From Mycogone perniciosa (taxonomy: Eukaryota > Ascomycota > Sordariomycetes > Hypocreales > Hypocreaceae): DNA of 64,000 nucleotides. Each line of letters starts with the position of its first letter. Position 1 is the first letter of the stretch. The stretch is from contig JAOALB010000067.1 in NCBI GenBank assembly GCA_025331125.1, positions 80,334-144,333 of the forward strand, given 5' to 3'. The notes under the pieces were generated by a model, which worked only from the letters and a program-made list of their open reading frames with translations, was not told where the DNA came from and did no database searches. A program made the position numbers and the translations under genes. Shown here in pieces: positions 21,201-35,276 of this stretch.

Positions 21201-21690
21201 AGATCTGGTATAAACTTAGTTATAGCTTTAGTCTATAAAGTTAAGCTAGCCTTTTATAATAGTAAAGTAACTACTTTAATTATAGCTAATATTTAAAGGG
21301 CCTTTAATATAGTCTTTACTAATAAGTTAATACTTTAACTATATAAATAAAGCTAGCTTAACTATATAGCTTAATAGGCCCTCTCTTTTATAATAGACTG
21401 TAAAGCTTAGGTAAAACTATAAAAGATAATAACCTAGCTGTTTCCCTTAAACTGCAGTCTCCTTTAAAGATTACTAATATCCCTAATCCTTTTTCTACTC
21501 TATACAGCCTTAATATACTACCTTTTCACTGCCCCCGCTTAACTTTATATAGCAGCAATTAAAAAATCTTTTATTAGTAAGCTATAGAGATTTAGCTATA
21601 TAGATAATACAGTGTTTTTTTTATTAGCAATACCCTTAACTAAACAGTAACTTAGGTAATAGTTACTCTTTAAAAGCTTTAGTAATAAGG
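17900..21690 (+). mobile_element. RIP-degraded Tad-type LINE, 3' truncated
   Basis: Plus-strand frames, read through many stops, show the endonuclease block D-F-N-A at 19886-19897, the reverse-transcriptase region around 21285-21340 (A-N-I...R-A-F-N-x-V, where active elements have A-D-I-Q-G-A-F-D) and Y-I-D-N at 21597-21608 in place of Y-A-D-D. The D-to-N and Q-to-stop changes are the G-to-A and C-to-T type expected of RIP. ORF1 lies at the left. The element ends shortly after the RT active site, where an inverted LTR fragment begins at about 21694, so the RNase H and 3' end are missing. The exact left end is within 17760-17900. Confidence 0.75.
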
Positions 21691-21693
21691 CAG

Positions 21694-22117
21694 TTTATTA
21701 AAGGTAACTAATATACCCAATATACTTATACTCCTTTTACTAGCCTACTTAAAAAAAGTCAGTTATTTACTTAAATAACTATTAAATTAAAAAAGTATAA
21801 AATTATAAAGATAATATAAATAGACTTAGTTTAATAAAACAATTAATATATATTCTCCTTTAATATATTACTTTACTAATAATTTTATAGTTAATAAAGT
21901 ATAAAGAGGTAACTATTAGTTACTTTTAGCTGTAGATATTATAATTAAATAATTTACAGTATCTTTTAATCCCTATATTACTTAACTGCAGCTTTATAGT
22001 TTTATTAAAAGTGCAGTTCCTGCGCTTTATTCAAATTATTGTTAGTATATATATATATATATATTTAAAATAGTAATTCCCTTTTAATAAAACTAGTAAC
22101 TAAAATAAAGGGAAATC
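21694..22117 (-). repeat. Inverted LTR arm, about 420 bp
   Basis: The reverse complement of this stretch matches 22172-22565 nearly throughout, ending at a TATTAAAAGGGAATT start like the TGTTAAGGGGGAATT start of the direct copies. With the right arm it makes a long imperfect palindrome with a loop of about 54 bp. It is a fragment of the same LTR family in opposite orientation. Confidence 0.7.
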
Positions 22118-22171
22118 TTGAGGATTATATTTTAAAAAGTAATTACTAAAGGCACTTTTATACTGCTATTT

Positions 22172-24189
22172 TATTAAGGGGGAATTAGCGCTTTAAATAT
22201 ATATATATACACTAACAACAACCAGAATAAAGGGCAGGAACTGCGCTTTTAATAAAACTATAAAGCTGTAATTAAGTAATATAGGGACTAAAAGATACTG
22301 CAAATTATTTAATTATAATATCTGCAGTTAAAAGCAATTAACAGTTATCTCTTTATGCCTTAACAGCTATAAAATTATAAATAGGGGTAGTATATTAAAG
22401 GAGAATACAGGTTAAATTTTATTAAACTAGGTTTATTTATTTACTTTTATAGTTTTATACCTCCCTAATCTAGTAATTACTTAAATAAGCAATTAACTTT
22501 ACTTAAATAGGCTAATAAAAAGGACTATAAGTGTATTAAGTATATTAATTACCTTTAATAAAACCCTCCCTATAAGTATTTACAAATAAAAAAAGCAAAT
22601 CTTAATAAAACACTTATCTAGCTAAACCTCCTAGTATTAATATTATAATTCCTTAACGTAAACGTTAATAATATAAAGAAATAATAAAATAAATATATGA
22701 TAAAGAAAAGAAAACTAAAAACAGAATTACTATTATAAATACTACTAATATCTTTATATTTAATCTATATTAAATTATTCTCCCTATATTAAAACTACTA
22801 TAATTATATAATTTTATCCTAGTAACTTATATTTATTACTAGGCATTCTAAACTGCTATCTACTTATCTTATATTAATCGTCCTATTACTTAAATAAATA
22901 TATAGATTTACTTTTAGATATTGTTTTAAGTTAATTTATTTATTAATCCTGGTAAGGTTAAGCTATAATATATATTTAAAGCTGTAATTCTTTAAACTTA
23001 AAGATATTAAAGTATCCTTTTTCCTATTACTACTGCAAAAGCTATTATTATAGCCTATCCTTTTTCACTTAGTTTCGCAAAGCTTTTTTTATCTTCTTTT
23101 ATTGCCTTTTAATTAAGCTTTACAGTTACTTTTAAAACTTTTTCCTTTTTTAAGTTTTAGTTATCTTTTAATTTATTAAAGGAACTATTATTTTCTTTAA
23201 AAGAAGTTAAATCCTCCTTTAAACTTTCTATATCCTTTAATAGTATTAGTGCAGTTAATAAAGGTTTTATAGGTTATAGTATTACTAAAAATATATATAA
23301 ATTTACTTTTAATTATTAATTTTACTATTGCCTTTACTATAAATACTGCTTAAATAACTAGGCTAGCAGTATTTTTTTATTTTTTTACTATTAATATAGT
23401 TTATAAAGCTAAAGAAAATACTTTTTTTTTCTTAGCTATAGCTAGCTTAATTATATAGTAATAGGTATAGGTATAGTTAAAGTTAAAGGTTAAGTCTTAA
23501 AAGTTAACTATAAATATTATATCCTAATTAATTTATATATTATTAAAAGCATAAACAATTATTTAAAAAAGCTATTATTATAGTAAATTAAATAGCTTTC
23601 TTTTATAAAGTTATTTATTAATACTTTAAAATCCACTAAATACAATTTATTAATCTTTATTATATTCCTTTGATAAATTATCCTTAAAGGTATTTATTAA
23701 CTTTAATTAAGCTTAATTAAATAGTATTTAAGTAAAAAAGGCAGGATATCCTTTATCTTTACTTTAAAGTCTATAACTGCAAGTTTATTTACAGTTATCG
23801 CTTAATATAAAACCTAAACTATATTTATATAGCTTTTAATAAAGTTCCTAAAGTATAAGTATTAATATTAATTTTAAAGTAAAAGTTTAAACCTTTTTAA
23901 GTTAATTATCCTATATTTTTTTAAAGCTAAAAGAAATTAAGACTTTACTTAAAGGTTTTATCAGTTAATTCAACTTAATATTAATAAGTCCCTAAAGTAT
24001 CTATTAAATCTAAAATAGGCTTAAATAGCTGCATTTATTAAACCTAGGTTATTTTATATATAAAACTATATAAAAGTTAAATAAATAAAGGAATCTGGCT
24101 TTTTTAAATATATAAGCCTATAGGTTAAAAAGTCGATATATATATTATTTATAGTTATCCCTATTAAAGATAAAGTAGTAAAGGTACCT
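22172..24189 (+). repeat. 2.0-kb direct repeat, copy A (LTR plus adjacent internal sequence)
   Basis: Starts TATTAAGGGGGAATTAGCGC and matches 27169-29190 over its full length with almost no length change; differences are mainly C/T and G/A. A CCTTAACG at about 22653-22660 mirrors the start and may be the LTR's 3' end, which would give an LTR of about 490 bp followed by internal sequence. Coding content is illegible. Both copies are heavily RIP-mutated. Confidence 0.7.
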
Positions 24190-27168
24190 ATTGCAGAGCG
24201 CGGCACAGCTATATAGAGTATAAAGAGAAATAGTAATAAAGCTTAATTTTAGGAATAAATATACTATAATGGCCTTGCTATATATATATATAGCTAATAT
24301 AAAGGAAAATATAGAATATATACGTTATAAGCGCCTATATAGTTTAATATATTGCTTATATAATATATATATTAGCTGGTATCTACTATATAAGTAAATA
24401 AAAGCTCTTTAACACTAATAAGCGCTAATAAATAGTAGGCCTTTAGCCTATTTAACTTAATATACCCTTTAATTAATAAAGCTATTTTTAATACTTTATT
24501 AACTGCTATCTTAATCTATTTATAGTATTATAATTGTCTGGCTACGCTTTTAAAGCCTTTTTTACTTAATTAAAAGCTTTTTTATTATAAATATATATTA
24601 ATATTCTATTATTAAAGGTAAAAAAGATATAAATATTATAGCTATTATTAATCTATAATAATAAAAAATTAAATAATAAAGCTTTTTAAATAAGTAAATT
24701 AATTTTAAATAGTTAAAATAAATATATTAACTATCTTTTAACTTTATTTTTTACTTTTTTTTTAATTATTAATATTATTATTATTAATAATAGCAGTATT
24801 AACAGTATTAATATAGCTTGAATAAATATTATACTTTTTATATATTCTTTTTATAGTATACTTTTATTAATTAATAATAAAATTATAAAATAAAAATACC
24901 TTTTTAATTAAGTATAATTGCAGTTGCCCTTTAAAAGTAGTTTATTATAGTATTAATTATCTTTAGGCGGCTACGCCTACTACTACTCCTATACTAGCTG
25001 CTGCTTTTACGCTAGCTCCTGCTTTAGCTAGTCTGGTTTTTATTATTGCGCCGGCTAATCTAGTTGCTTGGCCTCTTTTTTATTTAAAGTTAAAGCTTGC
25101 TAAAAATCGCGAGGAAGCCCTCGCTAAGCTGCGCGCCGCAGTATCTTTATTAGCTCCTCCTCTTACTCTTACAGCTCCTATTACTGCTTTTACTTTTATT
25201 TTAGCCTTTGCCCCTATTATTACTGCTGCTACTTTAATTACTGCTCCTACTATAACTACTCCCGCAGTAGTCTTTACTTTTACCTCTATTCCCGCTACTG
25301 CCTTTACTGCTATACTATTATCCCTTTTTTATAAAGGTTATTTAAAGTTAATAATTGCTAGTAAAAGAGATTTCTTTTAATATATTACTATTGCCTGCTT
25401 TTAATAGTATATTATTTATTTTAATAATAACTATTAATATACTTTTTAATATATTTTTTTTTACTTTTATTATATTATTTTAATTAATTATATACTCTAT
25501 AATTATTTAATACTTATATTAATTATATATTAGCTCTTTTAAATTATAAATAAAAGTAATAATTAAATACATATATTATTTTTTCTTTATATATTTATAA
25601 ATTAATGCAATTAAATAGTAATTTAATATAAAAAGGTATTATACCTTTAATTTAATTTATTAAAAGAAAAGGATTTAATTTATATTAAAAAAGCAACTAT
25701 ATTAAATAACTGTAATAATAATGCCTTTTATATACAGGCGCGTAAAAGGTAAAAAGCTTTAAGTAATTAATTATTATAATAATAAAGTATACCTTTTATA
25801 ATAAACAGCCTTTAAGCTAAACTTAAATAGTTTCCTATATTTTTATATATTTTATTTTAGTAATTATATATTTATCAAATTTAGTAATACTTTAAAGTGC
25901 TTAAAGTATTATTAAAAAAAAGCTTTAATAAGCCTATTAGTAAATATAAAGTTAATAAAAAGCTAGAAAATTAAAAATAATATTTTTTAATATTTTTATT
26001 AAAGCTATATATTTTATATATTAATATAATATAAGTAAATATTAATTTATATACTCTTTTTAATTATAAGATATATAGTTAATTAATTATTATAATTAAT
26101 ATTTTAATTAATATTAAAATTAAATTTTAGTTTTTAAAAAAGGTAATATAAACCTATTACCTCTTTTACCATTTAAATAAAGGCAAATAATTCCGCTTTA
26201 ATTATAAATATATTAACTATATTTTAATATATAGTATTTTATAAAATAAAGCTTAAAAAAAGTATAATAAAATACTTTTAAAATAATCTTTAAGTATTTA
26301 TATTATTAATAAAAAAAGTATTACTTAAAGCAGTTAAAATTTATATTTTACTTTACCTTTTATATTAAAATATTAAAAAGCACTATATATACAGATAATA
26401 AATTAATTAATTAACTGCTTTAAAGTACTTTTTATTAAAGTTATTGAAGAACTATAATAAAGCTAAAGTATTATATACTATATTTAGCTTTATTATAATA
26501 GCTATATAAAATATAAACTTTACTTTTTCTTAATATATTTTTATAATTACTTTTATAATTTATATTATAGTTTTCTTAAATTCTATAACTAATATTAAAA
26601 TTATAAAAAGCTATATTTTATTATTAAACTTAAACTATTCTATAACCTTTTTAAAATAAGTTTTATAAGAAAAGTATATCTTATACTCTTTATTGTTTTA
26701 AGTAATTTTAATACTTAAAAACTATTATATATCCCTATTATTATAAAGCTTATACTTTACTTTAAAAGTATTTAATAGTTTAATATAAAGAGCTTTATTA
26801 TTCTAATAATATATAATTAAAATATTATCTATATAAAATATAATAAAAATCTTTTAAGTTTAGTTATAAAAGAGGCAAAGCTTTTTAAAGCTTAAAATTA
26901 ACTTTTATTACTTTAAAGTTAAAAATAACTTATTAAACTATAATTTTAGTAAATCCTTAATTTATATAAAGCTTTAATAAACTTTATATAAATATTTAAT
27001 AGCTTAAAACCTTTAAAAAGCTTATATATAACTAGTTTCGAATTTTTATTTTTTAAAGTATTAAAGAAGTATTTTTAATATTATACTGCTTTAACTTAAA
27101 GTTAAACTTTACTATTAAAGTAATAAGTATATAGAAAAAACACGCTGCTAGTGTAGTGAAATATATTT
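24190..27168. other. RIP-degraded DNA between the direct copies
   Basis: AT-rich and unassigned. It may be the rest of the LTR element's interior plus later insertions. It contains one open, non-degraded low-complexity frame at 24969-25380 (listed separately) and a fairly GC-normal spot at 24199-24215. Confidence 0.45.
24969..25380 (+). other. Open Ala/Thr/Pro-rich frame surviving in RIP DNA
   Basis: A stop-free frame of about 137 codons (GCG GCT ACG CCT... to TAA at 25378) without an ATG. It encodes an Ala/Thr/Pro/Leu/Ile-rich polypeptide with a central charged patch (LKLAKNREEALAKLRAA) at about residues 42-58. The plus strand is pyrimidine-rich, with C mostly followed by T or C, so it offers few CpA targets. 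It is probably a linker or coiled part of an element's ORF1 rather than a cellular gene. Confidence 0.4.
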
Positions 27169-29190
27169 TGTTAAGGGGGAATTAGCGCTTTAAATATATA
27201 TATACACCAACAATAACCAGAATAAAGCGCAGGAACCACGCTCTTAATAGAACTATAAAGCTGTAATTAAATAATATAAAGGCTAAAAGATACTGCGAAT
27301 CATTTAATTATAATGTCTGCAGTTAAAAGTAACTAACAGTTACCTCTTTATGCTTTAACGGCTGTAAAAATACAGGTAAAGGTAGTATATTAAAGGAGAA
27401 CGCGGTTTATCCTGTTAAACTAGGTCTATTTATTTATCTTTATAGTCTTATACCTCCTTAATCTAATAATTACTTAAATAAGCAATTAACTTTACTTAAA
27501 TAGGCTAGTAAAAAGGACTGTAAATATATTAAATATATCAATTACCTTTAACAAAACCCTCCCTATAAGTATTCGCGAATAAAAAAAGTAAATCTTAACA
27601 AAACACTTATCTGGCTAAACCTCCTAGTATTAATATTATAATTCTTTAAAGTAAATATTAATAATATAAAGAAATATTAAAATAAGTATATTATAAAAAA
27701 AGGAAAATTAAAAAAAAAAAAGTAGAATTACTATTATCTATACTACTAATATCCTTATATTCAATTTATATTAAATTATTCTCTTTATATTAAAACCATT
27801 ATAATTAAATAATCCTATCCCAGTAACTTATATTTATTGCCAGGTATTTTAAGCTATTATCCACTTATCTTATATTAATTATCCTATTACTTAAATAAAT
27901 ATATAAACTTATTCTTAAATATTATCTTAAGCCGATTTATTTATTAATCCTAGCGGGGTTAAGCTGCAGTATATATTTAAGGCTGTAATTCTTTAAACTT
28001 AAGGATATTAAAGTATCCTTTTTCCTATTATTACCGCGAAAGCTACTATTATAGCCTATCCTCCTTCGCTTAGTTTTGCAAGGCTTTTTTTATCTTCTTT
28101 TATTGCCCTTTAATTAAGCTTTATAGTTACTCCTAAAACTCTTTCCTTCTTTAAGTCTTAATTATCCTTTAATTTATTAAAAGAACTATTACTTTTTTTA
28201 AAAAAAGTCAAATCCTCCTTTAAACTCTTTATATCCTTTAATAGTGCTAGCGCAGTAAATAAAAGTCTTATAGGTTATAGCATTACTGAAAAATATATAA
28301 ATTTACTTTTAATTATTAATCCTGCTATTGCCTTTACTATAGATGCTATTTAAATAGCTAGGCTAGCGGTATTATTTTATTTTTTCGCTATTAATATAGT
28401 CTATAAAGTTAAAGAGAATACTTTTCTTTTTCTTAGCTGCAGTTAACTTAATTATATAATAGTAGGCGTAAATATAGTTAAGGTTAAAGGTTAAGTCCTG
28501 GAAGTTAACTATAAATATCATATTTTAGTTTATTTATATATTATTAAGAGAATAAACAATTACTGGGAAAAGCTGTCGTTATAGTAGATTAAACAGTTCT
28601 CTTTTATAGAGTTATTTACCAGCACCTTAAAATCCGCTAAATACCACTCACCAATCTTTATTATATTCCTCCTATAAACTATCCCTAGGGGTACCTATTA
28701 GCTTTAGTTTAGCTCGATTAAATAGTATTTAAGCGAAAAAGGCAGGATATCCTTTATCTTTACTTTAAAGTCTATAACTGTAAATTTATTTACAGCTATC
28801 GCTTAATATAAAACCTAAACTATATTTATATAGCTTTTAGCAGAGTTTTTAAAGTATAAGTACTAATATTAATCTTAAAGTAAAAGTTTAAACCCTTTTA
28901 GGTTAATTATCCTGTATTTTCTAAAGCTAAAAGAGATTAAGACTTTACTTAAAGGTTTTACTAGTTAATTTAACTTAACACTAATAAATCCTTAAAGTAT
29001 TTATTAAATCTAAAATAGGTTTAAGTAGCTGTATTTATTAGATTTAAGTTATTCTATATATAGAATTATATAAAATTTAAATAAATAAAGGAATCCGGCT
29101 TTTTTAAATATATAGGCCTATAAGTTAAAGAATTATTATATATAGCATTCGCGGTTATTTTTATTAAAGTTAAAGTAGTAAAAGTACCCC
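27169..29190 (+). repeat. 2.0-kb direct repeat, copy B (LTR plus adjacent internal sequence)
   Basis: Starts TGTTAAGGGGGAATTAGCGC, keeping the canonical TG that is TA in copy A. It is collinear with 22172-24189 and the two diverge abruptly at about 24189/29190. It retains somewhat more C and G than copy A (for example GGTACCCC at the end), so it is less mutated. Confidence 0.7.
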
Positions 29191-30999
29191 TATTTATTAA
29201 AAATATAAGTGTATTAGTATTAAGGAAAATAAATAAACCTTATAAAGATTTGTTTTCCTTCTATAAAGCTTTAAAAGTGCTGTAGTCTATTAAGGATCTT
29301 AAAAGCTTAAAATATTATTTAATTAAAAGTAACTGGGCCTTTAAATACATTTTAAAGTACTGAAATCTCTATTTAAGCAGCTTTTACTATCAGTAATCCT
29401 TTTACTATTATATAAAGTATTACATTTAAGTTAAAGTTTACTGCCTAATTTTTGCAGGAAAGGTTATATAGGAAATTATAAATGTTAATAATATAGAAAG
29501 GCTATATAAATTCTTTAATATCTAGTATCTGTAAAAGCTTATTATAGTGTAAGGTACTGTTAATAAGTAATTTATTAATAGGCAACTATAGGTAGCTATT
29601 AATATACCAGTTAAGTTAAGGGTAAATCTATATCGGTTAATAATTATACTAGCGTGCTAGCAAGCTATTAGTAAGGTTTTGCTTTTTTAGCTTAAAAAAA
29701 TCGCTAGTGCGGCTAAGGGATATTTGGCTAATATAGCAGGGAAGTAGAGTTTTTAGTTTACCTTTTATAAATTAGAAAAATAAAGTAAAAGAGTGCAGGT
29801 CTTTTTTTAAGTAAGATATTATAGTAAAAAAGAAAGGGGGGTTAAGTAAAATTAAATAGTTATAAAATAAAATTTAAGTTAAAGGTAATATTTAGGCTAG
29901 TATAAAATAGATTTTTAATAAATAAAGGAGAAAGAAAGAAAGAAAAAGAGTATAGTATTACTTTTTATCTTTTTATAGGCGCAGGTATATAATTTAATGT
30001 ATAAAGTAATTTTCTTTATTATATATAAATTATTACTTTTTTAAAGTAACCTTTTATACTTTATTTGCCTTTTTCTCTTTTTTCTTTTCTATTTTTCTTT
30101 TACTCTCTCTTCCTTTTTTTTATTCTATTATTTAATTATAGACAATCCTGCTAAAAAAGGCTATTATCAGTTACCTAATATAGCTAACTTTATTGATATA
30201 CTTATTATTAATAAAAAGACTTTTAGGGAGATTTCTTTATCGTGGAAGGGTTAAACTTAACTTTACTTTCTTATTTAATTATTTACTTTAAATAAAGCTT
30301 TAATAAATAGGTATTATTTAATTAATATCTTTACTTTAACTCTCTTTAAGTCTAAAAGTATTTTATTGTTTAAATTATTAATAGCGTAAATATTAGTTAG
30401 TTAAACCTGCTAATCTATTTAAAGGTTGCCTTTTCCCTTTTATTTAAATCCTCTTTATCTTTATTATCCTTTATAAAAGGTTATACTTTTAAGGAATACT
30501 TTTAGCGTTATATCTTTAAAGGTTTTTAGTTTTATCTTTAAAATATTATATATACTATTAAAAGAAAGATATTTAAGCCAGTCTATATCCTAGCAGAGAT
30601 TTTATATATTTATAAATAGTTTTTTTATACTTTTCTTAAGCGGATAAAGTATATTAAAGCTTTATTTATATTGTTTTATAGGCAGCGTAATCCTTAATTC
30701 TGTTAAAGGTGCCTTTAAACTTAATCTATTACTATTATAGCTGCTAAAGATTATATCCTATTTCCTTTTTATAACTATATCTTTATTCTAGGTTTCCAGT
30801 AAAGGGACTATTTAAATTGCCTTTAGTCTAAGGCCTTTTTATATACTTAGCAATATCTTTTTGGCTACTAGCTTTAATAAAGTAATTAAAGTATAACTAT
30901 TACTTTTTTTAAAAGAAATTAGGCATTTTTCTCTATTAGGCCAGTAGTCTTTAATTATTTTAATCCCTTAATAGCCCTTTATTTTATAAAGGACTTCCT
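29191..30999. other. RIP-degraded DNA, unassigned
   Basis: AT-rich sequence with no legible domain. It lies between the 2-kb repeat copy and the gypsy element and is probably further transposon remains. Confidence 0.4.
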
Positions 31000-33900
31000 T
31001 TATTCTATTAAAAATAAAAAAGTAAAGAGTTAAGCGATTTAATAGGTTTAAAAACTTATTTTAACCTCTGCTATTAAAGTAAAAAGTTAATATAAGTAAA
31101 GTAATTAATAAACTATTTAATTTTACAGTTTTTTTCTTTTATAGTATAATTAGGTTATACTTTTTATAGGCGGGGCAGTAGACTTTAATTTAACAGCTAT
31201 CTCCTCCCCTTTAAAAATAATACCTAGTAACTATTTTTAAAAATATTATCTTTTACTCCCGCTTATATATCCTTTATATAAAAGTAGTTATTTTAACTTA
31301 TTTTATTTATCCTAGGAATTATTACCTTAAAGTATTATAGGGGACCGCGTTTTAGTTAATATATCTCCTCTTTTTTTAATCTGTAAATATATATCCTGGT
31401 TTTTGGCTGGATTATTTAATTTAGTGACCTATATACCTTTTTAGCAGTTAAAGGGTTACTATAATATTCGCTAAATTCTTAACTGTTAATAATTTTAATT
31501 ATAGCTTTATTAACTACTTTATCTTTAAATATATTATTATTTATCTTTAAGCTTTTATTTATATAGGTTTCTTTATTATCTTTAACTATCTATTAACTAA
31601 ATTTATCCTTTATAAACTTCTTTAAATATTCCTTTAAATAGGTTTTATTAAACGAAATCCTATTTAATGTTTTTAGCCTATAAGCTTTTAATATTTCTAT
31701 TTAAAACTTAATCTTAAATAGTTTTAGCTAATATATCCTTAACTTTATATCTTTTAATAGGTCCCTTTAGCGTTTGATATTATAAAGCAGGATAAGGTTA
31801 TTAAAGAGGAGAGGCTTAATTACTTTTTATAGAGAGTATTAATTATTAGCGTTTATCTTTTTAGCTAATATTTAATAAAATACTATTATTTTCTTTTAAG
31901 CTATTTTTATATTTTCCTTTTTTCTTTTTAAAATATAGATATATACTATTAATTAATCTTCTATTATATAAACCTTATTTTAGTTAATTAGCTGCTAAGT
32001 AGGCAGTTTTACCTTTAAAGGGAAAATCGGTTTTTAACTGAATAACAGGTAAAACGTAAAGTATCTCGTTAAGCCTTTTACAGTATATCTATCAGCTATC
32101 ATTGCTTTATTTAAATTCTAGAATTACTTTTTATTGCGTTTAGCTATTTTTGCCAGTACTAATATTAAACTTTAATAATTAACCTCTATAAAGGCATTAG
32201 CTTTAAGGTTATATATTAATATCTGGATAATTTTAATACTTAAATTAGTTAATACCTATAAAAGTATTTTCTTTATTTTAAATCCTTTATTTATAATAGC
32301 CTAAATTATTATACTAAATTAATAAATCTATTTAAAAATAAACTTTATTATTATTGCAGATAATAAAGTTAATATAGGTTTTACTTCTATTTATCTATAA
32401 AAGTTATATTTTCCTTTAAATAAATAAATATATTTATAGTCGCTTAGGATATATTAAATATTGAAATAGACCTTCTCTATAAATCTAATTAATTCTATTA
32501 CTATAGCCGGTTTCTTAAAGCAGTATAGGTTAAAGCCTTAGCATTAAGGGTATAATATAATAGCTTTATATATATTATTCTATATTTATAGCCACTAATA
32601 TCTTTCCTTTAAAAATTAAAAAGTTACTTCCTATCTTTTATAACCTATTTCCGCGTAGTATTATTAAATAGCTGTTTTTCTTATAATTAAGGTATTAAAG
32701 ATAAATGCAGGCTAGTAGTAGTATTTTATTAGTCTAGCCTATAACCTTTTATCTTTTATATAAAACCTTTTTACTTTATTCTTTAATTATTAAAAGTCTG
32801 CAGTTAAAAGATTAAATAGTCTTTATATTATTTAAAGGTATTGCGTAATTTACTAGGATTCTTTACAATACTCTTCTTTTAGTAAAGTAAATAAAATTAT
32901 ATTTAAATATATATCTATAAAATCTTTTAAATCCCTTTCCTTTTAAACTTTAACTTTATCTGCAGCAGTTACTAGTTTACAGGATAAAGTATCTACTATA
33001 GCATTTTCTTTCCCTAGGATATACTTAGCTGTAAAGTTAAAAAAAAGGATATAGCTAATCTATTAGGTTATATACCCGCTAAAGATATTATTAAGCCTAT
33101 TATTTATTTAATTAATAATTACTTTAATATCTATCTCTAATATAAATAAAAGTCTATAAATATAAATATATAGCCTTTTAAAGGCTTAAAGTAAAGCTTT
33201 ATACTCCTTTTTTATAGTATTATACTTTATTTCTAATAAAAGCCAATACCCGCTTTTATATTAGATTAAGCGTTTTTTTCCTTTTATAATTTACATTAAA
33301 ACTGCCCCTTAGCCTATTATATTAGCATTAACTATTAAGATTACCTCCCTATATCCTTTATTTATATTTAATATTACTAGTATTAAAGTAAAGGTAATAA
33401 ATTCTTTAAGCTTATCTATAGCTCGCTACTGCTCTTTAATCTATCTTTAAAGGGCATCTTTCTTTAATAGACTGGTTAAAGGCTTTATAATCTAGGCAAA
33501 GTATTTAATCTAGTATCTATAGTAGCTAACTAGACCGAGGAAGGATTAAACTTTATTAATAGTTTCATAGTTCTTTTATTCTTTAATTTTAATAATTTTC
33601 CTAATTACTAATTACTATCCCTCTATATTATATAAGTATTTTATTAACTTAATTAATTCCTAATAAAAAATTAATTTTACTGCCAAGATAATATATCTTA
33701 ATAGTTTAATATTAATAAAGGTTTTATCTAGATTCTAAAGGTACTTTAAAATATTGCGTTAAACCCTAAGCATTACTTCTTTATTATTATATATAGATTT
33801 TAACCCTTATACTATAATATTATTTAAAAATAGTTAATACACTATAAGTATAAAATTAAATAGTATCTATAAAATAATATATTAGAATTATACTATTAAG

Positions 33901-35276
33901 TTTATAGCGCCTATTAAAAGGGTGCAGTATCTTAAAAGGCTAATAAAGCTTGCAAATATAGTTATATCTCGACTTTTTTTATTAAAAGGGATTTAATTAT
34001 ATCCTAAAAGAAAGTCTAGTAATAATAATATTATATAGCTTATAAAATCCTCGCTAAATTAATTAGCGTTTAAAGGAATAAAGGCATCCCTAATAGTTAC
34101 TTTATTTATCTATATAACAGAATTAATAAAGTAAAGGCTGCTGTTTTTCTTTTATATTAAAAAGAACGGGTTTTTATATAGCCTATAGCCTTCTTTTAAA
34201 AGGCCTTTTTTAATGTAGACTTACAGTAAGTTAACTACCTTCTTTTCTATCCCTTTAAAAATCAGGATACTGCCGCTCTGCTAGGCATTATATTCTACTA
34301 TACAAATAGTTTATAGTAGGGCGATTTTAGGATTTAGCTTTTTATATTCTATAAAATCCCAGGAAAGTGCTATTTCCCTGTTTTTTAGGATCTGTATAAG
34401 GATTGCAGTTTTTTATATTATTAGTTTCTTTTCTATTATTTTCAAGATTACGGCTAGTCGGTCTAGTATAAGCCTTAACCCAGTTTTAATAAATAAAATT
34501 TTTAAAGTAATATAGTCGGCAAAAGGAGTATTAAGGTTTAAGTTATCCTTTACTTTATCCTATTTTTTTTATTTTTAATAAAGACTTTTAGCAGGGATAA
34601 AACTATTAAACAGTATATTATTTACTAGGTAGATTTTTACACCTTTCTTTTTATATATAATATTAGTTTTAATCCTTTTATGTTTTTATACTTTTTTTTA
34701 AAATTTTCTCCTTTAATCCTCTATTTCTTTAAACTCTTACACTGTCTTTTTTATTGCTTTTATTTAATCTTTTAGATTATCGGCCAATACCAGTTAAATT
34801 AAATCCTCCCTAGTTTACTTTAATAGTTAATATAGGACCTTTTCCTTAAAAGTAAGCTAAAGTATTTCTAAGCTTTTTTTTATTAACTTTATACTTAGTT
34901 ATAAAGTTAATATTTATTTTAGCTTTAAGTTATATAATACCTCTATTTTATATTCTTAACGGATAGCTCCTGCAGCTAAGGTTATACTTTAAATATTTCC
35001 TATTTTGCATTTTATATATAAATCCCTATTCCTTAGTATATAATTAAATATTAGCTGCGCAGCTTAAATAAACAGTATCCTAAGGATAAAAGGCATTAAA
35101 ACTTTATCTAGTGCAATATAAAATCTCGCTGCTATCTATATATTACCTGTATATACCTAAATAATAATCTCCTTAATTATATTTACTTGCCTGTTATTAA
35201 ATGCAGTATTAACCGCTTAGTAGGGGTATACCTTTAAACTGTATTTTACAGCTAGCTAATTAAAAATAATATTTCC
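31000..35276 (-). mobile_element. RIP-degraded Ty3/gypsy element, minus strand
   Basis: Read on the minus strand, the RT entry block V-T-I-R-D-A is intact at 34100-34083, preceded by a K-N-P-F-F-L-like block, as in fungal gypsy polymerases of the N-K-V-T-I-R-D-A-N type. The connection region shows S-F-L-G-L at 33545-33531 followed by Y-Y-R and a run reading I-K-P-L-T-S-L-L-K-K-D-A. These give family and strand. Integrase would lie at 31-33 kb but is not legible. No LTR pair was found, so both edges are approximate; the right edge is taken where the copia LTR begins. Confidence 0.65.
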
